The notes below the pieces were generated by a model. That model searched no databases. It was not told where the DNA came from and worked only from the letters and a program-made list of their open reading frames with translations. This document shows positions 45,602 to 57,862 of a stretch of DNA of 64,000 bases, one piece after another; position 1 is the first letter of the stretch; each line of letters begins with the position of its first letter. The DNA lies in NCBI GenBank assembly GCA_951230915.1, contig OX579637.1, positions 26,536,001 through 26,600,000 on the forward strand. The letters run 5' to 3'. This stretch comes from Antitrichia curtipendula. Its lineage: Eukaryota; Streptophyta; Bryopsida; Hypnales; Leucodontaceae. The position numbers and the translations under genes are program-made.

Positions 45602-48021
45602 AGAAGCTTGCTTACTAAACTAGTAGCCCATTGCTATTCACGATAGTTGTAAGTTCCAATCTCCATGATGCCCCTTCTCCAAACTATATTCCTGAAGTCC
45701 CCTCTTGATAGTTTGTACTATACGCTTCGTCAATCTATCCGCTTTGGATGATCTTTTGAAGTAGTGCAGTGATCAATCATTGCTTGTTTATATAAGGCTT
45801 GAAATTCACCAAGAAATTTGTGTCTTTGGTTTGTCAACACCTCTGCTGAAATTCCAAAGTGACTCAGAACGCAATTGAAAAATAAATAACTTGCCCCTTC
45901 ATTGAACTTGTCAAGCAATGCCACCAATTCAATCCACTTAAAAAAATGTTCAATCATTACCAACACATACTTGTTATGTTCTAGTGTCACTAGCAATGGT
46001 CTTGCAAAATCCAAATTCCACCTATAGTCCAATCCCATGATTGACAATGGTTGTAATTGAGGCATCGGGGTATTAAATGATGTCGACATTCTATCCTAAA
46101 CCGTGCATCTGGCTTCCAATTGTTGGACTTGCATTTGCATATCTTGCTACTAATAGTGAATTTGAAGCAAGTTGTAAGTACTCTGAATTCCAAAGTGCCT
46201 CAAGTCCTTGTGTGCATGGATAATCAATTTCACTCTTTTATGAGGCGATGGTACTACTTTCTTGTTGCATCTTACAACACTTGAAGCAAATGAGCCTCTT
46301 CCTATACACACCACTTGGCTCGCTGTAGAATCTGGTCTTTCTCTTTGGTTGACAATGTAGTTGCCAATTTGCCATGCTTTAAGTATTTCATAACCTCTAC
46401 ATCATCAAAATTATCTTTGGTGCCTCTAGACTTTTCACTTCCATCCGCATCCATTGTGGCCACAATAGCTTCCTCAGAAGGTCTCTCTAGTCACCGCTAA
46501 CATACTTAAGTAGGTGGCACAATGCCAACTTAGTAACAAATGTTTTTCCTCCTCTACGTGCCATTGAGCCCTCATAGAGTTCACTTGGCTAAGACTTGGA
46601 TTGTGGCTCAAGACGTTAGCATCTATATTCACCAAATCGGCATAGTATACAACTTTAAAGTCATACTCCATTAGCATTAGAGCCCATTGTGCAAGATTTC
46701 TTGTGAGTTTGTTGGACTCCATTAGACACTTCAACAATTGGTGGTTTGTCACTAATATAAATTAGTTACCAAACAAATAGCATAAAAAATGAGCAATGAC
46801 ACAAATCACTACTAAACACTCTCCTTCATATGAACTATATTGAACCTCCACATTGTTGTTAAAATGGCTAGCATAAGCTACCACAAATACTTTGTCATTG
46901 TCATCCATTTGAGTCAACACCACGCCAATCCCTAATGAACTCCAGTCAATATGTAATTGATATGTCCTACCAGAAATTGGCCTCCTCAATATTGGTACTG
47001 ATACTAAACATTCTTTCAAATGCTTGAAGGTGCTTCTTGCTCATCTTCCCACATCCAAGGTTGATCACTCTTTGTCAACATGGTTAATGACTTTACAATG
47101 GCACTAAATGTCTTCACACATTTTCGGTAGTAATTACACAAATCAAAAAATGCTCACAACCTACTCACATCTTTCAACCTAGGAATAAAAATCATCACAT
47201 CCACCTTACTAGCTACTAATCCTACTATTCCTAATCCACCATGATATATCATGTGATCCAAATACTCTACATAATCATAACAAAACTTACATTTGTTTGG
47301 ATGTAGTTTAAAATCATGAAGCCTTAGTCTAGTAAACACCTCCATCAAATGAGCTTTATGTTGTTTTTGATTAATGCTATAGACAATAATGTTATCAATG
47401 TAGCATTTCCACAAAATTCAAGCTAAAAAACATGTGATCTATAATTCTTTGAAATTCCGTTGGTGCATTTTTCAAACCAAATGGAAAGAATCTCCATTAA
47501 TATAGGCAATCTTTCTTATTCTCATCAAATCTCCAAAATGCCATATTTTCTTTATTACTTTCTTAAATATCAAGTTGGTGATAACCTGACTAGAGATCCT
47601 AATTACCTTAGCATGGCTAATAGCATTGAAATTTCTTCTGATGTTGGCATTGCATAATGGTCCGACTTGGTAAATTTATTAATTCTACAATAGCCACCAT
47701 ACATCTTTTTCTTGGTCCAATTTTCATAGACATCTTGGATGGTATAATCGTTGCTAATGCATATTTATAATTCAATGAAGCTAACTCCACCAATTCTGCC
47801 TCCAATGACTCCTTAGTCCAGGCTTGGATCATCTTGCATATAATCTCACTATACTTGTATGGCTTGTAATAAATTGGCACATCATTTGTCAAGTTCATAA
47901 GAACCTCTTGTCCCTTCAACACTCCTAATTCTTTGAGACTAAAGACAAAACCATTCATGTACACTTTGAAGAACTCTTGTTCCTCCTTCATCTTTGCTTC
48001 ATCTTCGAGATCTACTAACAA
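44880..48021 (-). pseudogene. Second, heavily decayed Ty3/gypsy pol
   Basis: Fragments in order on the minus strand: RT N-terminal part (48021-47617: NDVPIYYKPYKYSE, LASLNYKYALATII); RT core (47414-47154: CYIDNIIVYS, where the usual YxDD reads YIDN, then FKLHPNKCKF); RNase H (47019-46762: YQLHIDWSSLGIGVVL, SSYEGECLVVI); connection (46752-46474); integrase core (46089-45730: MGLDYRWNLDFARPL, YVLVMIEHFFKWIELVAL, and the SHFGI region); integrase tail (45601-44880). Each part sits in a frame broken by stops or shifts, and YIDN lacks the second catalytic Asp. Decay is clearly deeper than in the plus-strand element at 36390-39648, so it is older. No LTRs were identified. Confidence 0.85.
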
Positions 48022-48087
48022 CTACCAAATTTTTTTGGCCATTGCATCTCAAACTTAAGGAAGGACAATTTTTTAACAGATATTGTA

Positions 48088-48359
48088 TTGATTCAGTGGC
48101 TTCATACCTGCGTACTATAATCGTACATATTACGTGTATTTGGACACACTGAATCAGTGCCAAAACAATGAATATCAATAACGTATGATTCTTATACTAT
48201 TATCAGTATAGTTTAGGTGCATTTTGGATATCACATTTGTATAATTAAAGTACATCAATCGTACGCTTTTGGAAAACTTTTTAATGACATTGATTCAGTG
48301 CGTCTAAATACACGTAATATGTACGATTATAGTATGCAAGTATGAAGCCACTGAATCAG
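48088..48359. mobile_element. MITE with long terminal inverted repeats and TA flanks
   Basis: The first about 72 bp (TTGATTCAGTGGC...) are the near-exact reverse complement of the last about 72 bp (...GCCACTGAATCAG). Matching blocks include TACTATAATCGTACATATTACGTGTATTT. A roughly 130-bp loop lies between them. TA flanks both ends (48086-48087 and 48360-48361), which fits a Tc1/mariner-like origin. There is no coding capacity. It sits just upstream of the decayed minus-strand gypsy pol. Confidence 0.85.
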
Positions 48360-48749
48360 TACGATCATTGTACGCAAGTATGCAGCCTCAAAGTTTGAGA
48401 TGTGCATCTTCATTTTCTTCTTTTGAAGCAAGTTTTTCCATCCTTGGTTGCAGAGTCCTCTTGCTCCACCCTAGCCATATTATAATACCCTTCAATTTGG
48501 ATTCAGTGCTATAGTTCTTCTGTTTGGTCCTCTATATTCTCCTTAAACAATAACTTCTCTACGTGCTCTTTTTGTTTGATTTTATGTTTGTCTAGTTGCT
48601 TCCAACTAGGCCAACTTGTTCATGAAAAATAAATTATCCTTCCACAAGTCCCATGAATGAGCTACAAAAGCTTCACCTCCATCACAAGTTTAGACCCTAC
48701 AATTTGGCAACAATTATTATGCAGTTATCGTTGTTTCATGGGTTTGTAC

Positions 48750-48960
48750 CATAAACGCACTAACTCAGTGTATATTTACACACTGAATCAGTACAAAAAC
48801 AATGAATATCAATAGCGTACGATTTATGTACTTTAACTATATGATTGCTGTGCAATTTTGACACACTGAATCACTGAATACTGAATACTGAATTTTTAGT
48901 ATTTTGACACACTGAATCACTGATTTTTAGTATTTTGACATACTGAATATTGATCTTAGA
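48750..48960. repeat. Degenerate relative of the MITE plus ACACTGAATCACTGA repeats
   Basis: CACACTGAATCAGTACAAAAACAATGAATATCAATAGCGTA at 48779-48819 matches 48147-48187 of the MITE almost base for base. It is followed by short repeats of TTTTGACACACTGAATCACTGA and TTTTTAGTA (48857-48950). A poly-G run lies nearby at about 48988. Confidence 0.7.
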
Positions 48961-51180
48961 AGAAAGAGTGATTACTACTTTTACATGGGGGGGGGTTAAA
49001 TGGCCTACACTAATTTCCTCAAAAAAATACATTCTTGAAAATCTTTCATTTCACGCAAAAATATACGCAAAAGTTATTATTTGAAATTTTAAATACTTAA
49101 ATCAACATGGGGGACTAATCAACACATTCATATTTTTTTTTTGGCCTTCCAAATAGTACATGCAAGCAAAGAAAGTCGGCCTATATTAATTCCCGTAAAT
49201 GAAATCATTCATGTACATCTTATGTTTCACGTGAAAAGGTACCCTAAGATTACACACACGTTAAGTTCTAAATACTTAATGTAATCAATGAGTAGGTTGT
49301 TTAAATGATTTCACATACTAATAGAGAAATATTTATTGTTGACACCTTGTAATCTAAGTTTTGCTACTTTTACAAATACCCAGAGGAGTAGAATAGGGGT
49401 TCGAAGTCTAGAAAATAGTCAAATAGTCTAATGTTTTGTGACTAGGGTCACTTGTATTTAAGATGGCAGTGAGATTTACTATAATATTTCACAAATGTCA
49501 ATGAATCATACATTCATTTTTATGCCCATTTCGTATAATTTGGTTGCCAGTCTGTTAATTAATGCTATGGACGCAGGAAATGCCGTCTTGTTCCTTTCTA
49601 ATGTGCTATGGTCATTTATAGTCAATTTGTACAGGTGTTTTGGCAATTTGTCATGCATGATCTAGAACTTAATGCAATATTCATAGACTTATAATTATAT
49701 ATATAGAGATTACAGACAAATTCTTTAATTACTAATTATTCTCTTTTACCAAACCAATTTGACCAGTCCCTATTTATCTAGCTTAATTACTAGATTACAA
49801 TGAGTAACAAAACGGTCTCAATTCATTGGCAATTTGTCTCTAACTAAATGCAAGAGGAATGACTGTGTAATGCAACTCCATTCAGTTTCTTTTGGCACAA
49901 CTCAAACAATTTGTTAGAAAGCAAAGATGTCAATCACTAAGGAACTCCCAATTAGTGAATTTGGTGACTCATCATGCTTAAGTTAATTCGACTCCTTCCA
50001 TTGACTTTATAACTTTTCAATACTATAACATCACTAAGTCAATTTGTTCATAGTCATTTTTTCTTTTATTAATTAATTAAAACGTAATGGTTATCAGCTT
50101 TACATTCGGTAATCTTGTACCAGATTTGATTAGCTTCACAGTACTTAGACAATTTGTCTCTGCTAATACACTTATCGCTACTGTTAGAAGAACTATAGTG
50201 ATTAGCCTATAAATTGCCTTTCTCTTTGAAAGTGAATTTATACAATTACTTTAATCCACAATTTCATCTATACACCATTTCATTTAACTTACAACATTAA
50301 TCAAGACTAATTCTTACATTTGAAGATTACTTACGAGATGAAGGCTTGAATCTTGAACTGCACAATTTGTTTAGTAAGTGGAAGAGGTAAGTTATCACCA
50401 ACCTCAAATACCTTAACCCCTAAGTGCCTAAGCCTTTCCAAGTGTGTTCTTCCGATGAAAAAAGAGCATGGACTTATAGTTAGCCCCAATGATGCAAATT
50501 GTGTTTTTTTCAAAATCTAACCTTACAGATGTTTAAAGAGCTACCTTATTAGTGTATATACTAGTTTTGGGTGCAAAATTGCATAGGAGTTGTGAGATCA
50601 TAACAAAGAGAAATGTATGCTTTCTATTTTTAGTATGCTGCCCCTCCCCACAATGTTTGAGAAATTTGCAAATAAATATTTTTGGGGATTGGAGGTGACA
50701 TTAACAACTACAAATTATGTTAGCACACTAAAATACCCTTTCAAAAATCTTAATTTCATATGAAAAGCTATCAAACTCCTTACACAATCCACCTTGCAAT
50801 TGTTGAAATGCAATTTTTTTTATAAGTAGACATCGCAAATAATCCAAATCAACGCTTACATGTTTAAATTTTCAACGGTGAAAATCATGCCACATATAAC
50901 TACTTCTGGACTTTAGCGAGAATTCTGGACTTTGTGAAGGTTTAGGGCATCATAGGATATCCTGATCTTATGTAAACTGAGGCCGCAATGCCTTTCGATG
51001 GAGGCTTAAACCGCCTTAGGATGTGGAATCATTGGGAGATTGTTGATGTAGTGGAATTGTATCCCTTTTGGATGTAAAGTGTAGGAACAAATTGATGCAT
51101 TTTGGATGATGTCAACTCCCATATTTACTGTAAGGAGTGGCTTCGTATTTAGGGTTGGCTTTAAATATGCGACATTACAG
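48961..51180. other. AT-rich sequence, at most one exon-like fragment
   Basis: No gene family recognised. On the minus strand, 50513-50335 reads as 60 codons (MKKTQFASLGLTISPCSFF...), and CTC-GTAAGT, a consensus 5' splice site, lies at 50329-50337. It could be a short first exon, but no continuation was found. Confidence 0.3.
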
Positions 51181-52690
51181 ATCGGGAAATGTCACGACAT
51201 ATTTCGCAAAGCATTACCCAAGAAGAAAGATGTGATGAGGCAAAACAATCATGCAGTTACGGACATTTGATAAGTTGTAATAACAGTGAAATACAGAAGG
51301 TGGATTTACCGATTCATAATCATCTTTTACTTTTTGGTGAAACAAATAGGGCAAACCCACTACTTGAAAATACAATATAAAATAGCCAAAGCGATAACTC
51401 TACACAACCCAAGTGATAACGAGCAAAAAAGATTTTATAATCATTTGGATGCAACAAATACGTGCCATTCAAATCGAATGGGTTGCAATCAAATAAGTGC
51501 CACTAGTTCCATGTGAACCTATGTTTATTTCTAGGCCAACGACCAATCAAAGCGCGGTCCTGTAACGTGCACACATTGCCAATCTGAAATATCTACATCA
51601 TTCCTCACATGCAACGCCGGTTGAAGTAAATGCGGACGTGCCCAATTCAGAGGATCAAGAACAAGCATTACGACAATGTCATTCACGAATACCTTGCGTG
51701 TCCAAGGATTATTTGAAAGAGTCCTCAGTAGTGCATGACGTCGCGGATACAGTTGGTTCTTGCATGGATTGTCGGATCCAGAAAAGAAAAGGAACCTTGA
51801 AAGAATCTTCAGCGATAGAATACGTCAAAGGAGAACGGCTAATGTCGAAGGTTGCACTGCCGCCCACAAGCCACAGTGAGTTTCTTCAATGAGATATCGC
51901 AGAAGATCGTGGAAGCCAACCCGTATTTGTATATTCTGTGGAAGATCCTCCACACCGCCCTTAATGCAGAGATCCCCAGTCAGTACAAGGAGCATTGCCT
52001 TCTGCAAAGACCAAGTACATCTCAACACACAGAAATGATGTAAAGACAGAAGAGGATGTCAAATGATCGTGAGATATCACGATCACTATGCATTACTACA
52101 GAACCGCGTACTGAATAGAACCAGCGGATTAGAAAAGAGAACATCAAGTGAAAATCTCATTTGCAGATGAGCTTAGGAAAGTTAACAATACGTGTAGAAT
52201 GTGACTGCAGTCCAAAAATGCAAGACTAGTGAGGCATGCAAATAAATGATTCTTTTAAACACAGAAAGTGGAATTAGGCATAAATAATAAAAGATCCAAA
52301 ATACAAAAGAAAAGAAGGATCTGCATTACATTGCAGCGAAAGAGTTGCAAAGTTCAGAGTATCCATTAGAGGCAAAGTCACACGACCATGAAATATCCCG
52401 ATCAAGCCATAGAGACAAGATTACGTAAACAAATTCAAATCAAGACTTTAGCAGTTTTAGGGTGAAGTCTTGTTGACAATAGGAGGAACACGTCCAACAA
52501 ATTGCAAAAGCACAACTACAACTATCATCCCCTATTACATAAACCAAAATGGAGGACATTACGGGGACGAAAGACGCACAACTGTTTGTACTATCAGACA
52601 TGTACATGGTGATCCGTTAAATTCCCTGGACGGCAAGAGGGAAGATCGTGCGATCTCCTGATTGAACTAAGTAGCTAAACATTATGAGGC
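51181..52690 (+). pseudogene. Coding-like fragments of unknown family
   Basis: Around 51560-51892 one plus-strand frame reads HIANLKYLHHSSHATPVEV then VPNSEDQEQALRQCHSRIPC, SSVVHDVADTVGSCMDC and ALPPTSHSEFLQ, and a neighbouring frame continues VSFFNEISQKIVEANPYLYI to 52043. Composition looks coding (fewer stops, less AT), but stops and frame changes prevent a gene call. A last open stretch (52470-52661) is Thr/Arg-rich. No recognised domain. Confidence 0.3.
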
Positions 52691-53460
52691 CCACTCTAAT
52701 AAAATCTACTGAAGATACCGCTTCTCAGCATTCCCCCATCTTCGCGAGACGTGATGGGACCTTACCATTGTCTTCAGACGTGATAGGGATTGTTGAAGTG
52801 TAGGTCCCCCACTCTGCTCCTTCACTTAGTCTTCATGATTCCCTTTGCTCCATTATCTTCATTTATCTCTTTACTTTGCTCTAATTTCTTAATGCCATAT
52901 GTCATGGCTTCAATCTTGCTTACCATTTTAAATGCAATGATCCATCAGTTGTTTTGGAGAAACAGAAATAAAATACTTCAGAGTTAAATACAATTTCATT
53001 ATCCCCAGCAACATGATATGCAATTTAACAAAAAAAAAAAGAGAGACTGACGTTGTGCACAATGAGTACGACAATACATGTCAGTTAAAATTGCCCCTAC
53101 AGTCCATTGTGAGATCTCATGACAGGAAATGAACTTGCATACTATACAAACACATCTTAGTATATTCACGCACGACAATAATTATGGAGGTCAAAATTAT
53201 CCAATTGAAATCATAACTCTAACTTACAAATGGATTTCACATATAACCATACAATAATATTTACAATGTGCCTTAGAAAATGAGTAAAATTTAAAATGAC
53301 TCTTAAGAAATGAGAATGTCAAGTATTTAAAAAATGCATTTACAAAATTCACAATGAGTTCAAGAGTATTAAACAGTAAGTACTGAAGTATGATAGAATG
53401 AGATCATGATATCCCCGGATCCAGTCCCACGCAGAAGAATAACCACATCTAAATTACACC
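52691..53460. other. No feature seen
   Basis: AT-rich with short frames only. A 12-base A run lies near 53030. Confidence 0.5.
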
Positions 53461-53995
53461 CTTCAATTTGTCACACCCCGGTTTGGTCAACGGGATCTCC
53501 GGAGGTGACGGTTGGCAAGCACATGTCAGAAGTATGCCTGCCGCATGTGATGCTTTGAGATTCACAATCCCAATTGAAATCTGCGGATCTTGTTCCCCCT
53601 CGGCGACGTCCTTGTTCAGATTCGCTTTGGGATTGACCAAGACAATGGCGGACAAGAGGCTCGAAGACAATGGCGAAAAAAATTTCAGCACCGTGGACGC
53701 GCTATGTGACCGATGTTGCCATACAGAAGCATCGTTCACGTCAAAGAGCAGGAAGAAACTGGCGCCAAAATCTGGAATTCAAAAACTCACGGAATGGACG
53801 CCATACATTCAGGTCGTTCATGCAGAATCTCTGAGATTTTTGGCGGGGCGTTCGCCCGCCCGCCCGAAGAAAACGACACCAAAACATTCCGTTCGTCCAC
53901 TATTCCCAACTATTTTCGAACTTGGTTGACTTCTGGAAGCACCTGCCTTGCCGTGACAGCTTCAAAAGCTAAAGTGGCATTCTTTCTTTAGTACT
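53461..53995. other. GC-richer block, unassigned open frames on both strands
   Basis: Frames of 153 codons (plus, 53468-53929) and 96 codons (minus, 53739-53449) overlap. Neither has a recognisable motif. The block starts with TGTCACACCCCGGTTTGG, a word like the ends of some plant LTRs, and contains GGCGTTCGCCCGCCCGCCCG. It may be a solo fragment of a retroelement. 53996-54430 shows nothing. Confidence 0.3.
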
Positions 53996-54839
53996 ATCCC
54001 GCGGGTTACTAGATGGAACATATTATCTTTCACGTGAATTCTGGAGGTAATTAAGGTTGATGGAAATCCGATTTGAGGTTCATGCATTTCGAGTTCAGCA
54101 AGTTATAAGGTCCAAAAATCACCCACCTAAGGGCTGGAATCAAATTTTGGGGCGTTAAAATATCTCGAAATTTTCATTTCCATAAAATCTCCTTGAACGC
54201 AAATTGGAATTAAATGCTAACTCAACTCGTTTCATATTCTGTTGAATTTCGTGAGATTAGAAATAAAATTTTGAAGATAAACTAATGTAAGTCTTCAAAA
54301 TCGTCGAACCCTAAACTGTAGAATGTTTGTATATCAATGACAAAGAGCATCTACAAACTGTGTGAATTTTACAGATGAGTGATTCATAATGCCCGAACTA
54401 ATGTCAAGCCTTCCACCTTACATGGAGGAGAAACATGTCGAATGAAAATTGATTGGAGTCCTAGAATTTCAATTTCAAACTAAAATCAACCAAATAGTGA
54501 ACGTTGTAAACACGCTCTAATTTTTGAATGCACAAAAATATTTACTTTTTGTGTGAAATTTAATGCACCCACACGTGAATAAAAGAAAATGGGAATTAAA
54601 CCGGACCTGTACTTTATTAATCCACCCCCATCAAATGTCATAGAATTTCATTTTGAAAGTGAGTTGAATAAATTTGTATAAGTTGTAAACACGCTCTAGT
54701 ATTTGAATGCACAAAAATATTTACTTTTTGTGTGAAATTTAATGCACCCACACGTGAATAAAAGAAAATGGGAATTAAACCGGACCTGTACTTTATTAAT
54801 CCACCCCCATCAAATGTCATAGAATTTCATTTTGAAAGT

Positions 54840-55320
54840 GAGTTGAATAAATTTGTGTAAATTTTAAATACGCTCTAATATTTGAATGCACAAAAATATT
54901 TATTTTTTGTGTGAAATTTAATGCACCCACACATGAATAAAAGAAAATGGGAATTAAACCGGACCTGTACTTTAGGTGCGGCCCACATCAAATGTCATAG
55001 AATTTCATTTTGAAAAAGAGTTTATGAAATTGGTGTAAGTTGTAAACACACTCTTGTATTTGAATGCACAAAAAGATTCAATTTGTGTCTAGAATTTAAT
55101 CCACTTACACGTGAATGAAAAAAAAAATGGGAATTAAACCGGACCTGTACTTTAGGTGCGGCCCACATCAAATGTCATAGAATTTCATTTTGAAAGTGAC
55201 TTTATGAAAATGGTGTAAGTTGTAAACACACTCTTGTATTTGAATGCACGCAAAGATTTAATTTGTGTCTAGAATTTAATCCACCCCCACGAGAATGAAA
55301 AAAAAAAATGGGAATTAAAC
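54840..55320. repeat. Diverged edge monomers of the satellite
   Basis: Units around 54840-55200 replace TTTATTAATCCACCCCC with TTTAGGTGCGGCCCAC (54972-54987 and 55152-55167). Two of the three following half-units read ACACACTCTTGTATTTGAATGCAC with AAGATTCAATTTGTGTCTAG. They sit next to the array border, where satellites are least homogenised. Confidence 0.8.
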
Positions 55321-57862
55321 TGGACCTGTACTTTATTAATCCACCCCCATCAAATGTCATAGAATTTCATTTTGAAAGTGAGTTGAATAAATTTGTGTAA
55401 CTTTTAAATACGCTCTAATATTTGAATGCACAAAAATATTTATTTTTTGTGTGAAATTTAATGCACCCACACGTGAATAAAAGAAAATGGGAATTAAACC
55501 GGACCTGTACTTTATTAATCCACCCCCATCAAATGTCATAGAATTTCATTTTGAAAGTGAGTTGAATAAATTTGTGTAAATTTTAAATACGCTCTAATAT
55601 TTGAATGCACAAAAATATTTATTTTTTGTGTGAAATTTAATGCACCCACACGTGAATAAAAGAAAATGGGAATTAAACCGGACCTGTACTTTATTAATCC
55701 ACCCCCATCAAATGTCATAGAATTTCATTTTGAAAGTGAGTTGAATAAATTTGTGTAAATTATAAATACGCTCTAATATTTGAATGCACAAAAATATTCA
55801 CTTGTTGTGTGAAATTTAATGCACCCACACGTGAATAAAAGAAAATGGGAATTAAACCGGACCTGTACTTTATTAATCCACCCCCATCAAATGTCATAGA
55901 ATTTCATTTTGAAAGTGAGTTGAATAAATTTGTGTAACTTTTAAATACGCTCTAATATTTGAATGCACAAAAATATTTACTTTTTGTGTGAAATTTAATG
56001 CACCCACACGTGAATAAAAGAAAATGGGAATTAAACCGGACCTGTACTTTATTAATCCACCCCCATCAAATGTCATAGAATTTCATTTTGAAAGTGAGTT
56101 GAATAAATTTGTGTAACTTTTAAATACGCTCTAATATTTGAATGCACAAAAATATTTACTTGTTGTGTGAAATTTAATGCACCCACACGTGAATAAAAGA
56201 AAATGGGAATTAAACCGGACCTGTACTTTATTAATCCACCCCCATCACATGTCATAGAATTTCATTTTGAAAGTGAGTTGAATAAATTTGTGTAACTTTT
56301 AAATACGCTCTAATATTTGAATGCACAAAAATATTTACTTTTTGTGTGAAATTTAATGCACCCACACGTGAATAAAAGAAAATGGGAATTAAACCGGACC
56401 TGTACTTTATTAATCCACCCCCATCACATGTCATAGAATTTCATTTTGAAAGTGAGTTGAATAAATTTGTATAAGTTGTAAACACGCTCTAGTATTTGAA
56501 TGCACAAAAATATTTACTTTTTGTGTGAAATTTAATGCACCCACACGTGAATAAAAGAAAATGGGAATTAAACCGGACCTGTACTTTATTAATCCACCCC
56601 CATCAAATGTCATAGAATTTCATTTTGAAAGTGAGTTGAATAAATTTGTGTAAATTTTAAATACGCTCTAGTATTTGAATGCACAAAAATATTTATTTTT
56701 TGTGTGAAATTTAATGCACCCACACGTGAATAAAAGAAAATGGGAATTAAACCGGACCTGTACTTTATTAATCCACCCCCATCAAATGTCATAGAATTTC
56801 ATTTTGAAAGTGAGTTGAATAAATTTGTGTAAATTTTAAATACGCTCTAATATTTGAATGCACAAAAATATTTACTTGTTGTGTGAAATTTAATGCACCC
56901 ACACGTGAATAAAAGAAAATGGGAATTAAACCGGACCTGTACTTTATTAATCCACCCCCATCACATGTCATAGAATTTCATTTTGAAAGTGAGTTGAATA
57001 AATTTGTGTAACTTTTAAATACGCTCTAATATTTGAATGCACAAAAATATTTACTTGTTGTGTGAAATTTAATGCACCCACACGTGAATAAAAGAAAATG
57101 GGAATTAAACCGGACCTGTACTTTATTAATCCACCCCCATCACATGTCATAGAATTTCATTTTGAAAGTGAGTTGAATAAATTTGTGTAACTTTTAAATA
57201 CGCTCTAATATTTGAATGCACAAAAATATTTACTTGTTGTGTGAAATTTAATGCACCCACACGTGAATAAAAGAAAATGGGAATTAAACCGGACCTGTAC
57301 TTTATTAATCCACCCCCATCACATGTCATAGAATTTCATTTTGAAAGTGAGTTGAATAAATTTGTATAAGTTGTAAACACGCTCTAGTATTTGAATGCAC
57401 AAAAATATTTATTTTTTGTGTGAAATTTAATGCACCCACACGTGAATAAAAGAAAATGGGAATTAAACCGGACCTATACTTTATTAATCCACCCCCATCA
57501 AATGTCATAGAATTTCATTTTGAAAGTGAGTTGAATAAATTTGTATAAGTTGTAAACACGCTCTAGTATTTGAATGCACAAAAATATTTACTTTTTGTGT
57601 GAAATTTAATGCACCCACACGTGAATAAAAGAAAATGGGAATTAAACCGGACCTGTACTTTATTAATCCACCCCCATCAAATGTCATAGAATTTCATTTT
57701 GAAAGTGAGTTGAATAAATTTGTATAAGTTGTAAACACGCTCTAGTATTTGAATGCACAAAAATATTTACTTTTTGTGTGAAATTTAATGCACCCACACG
57801 TTAATAAATGAAAATGGGAATTAAACTGGACCTGTACTTTATTAAACCACCCCCATCAAATG

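Noticed and set aside
53449..53929. Host gene at the GC-richer block
   Set aside because: Frames on both strands overlap with no motif, and the block could be a retroelement scrap. Left as unassigned.
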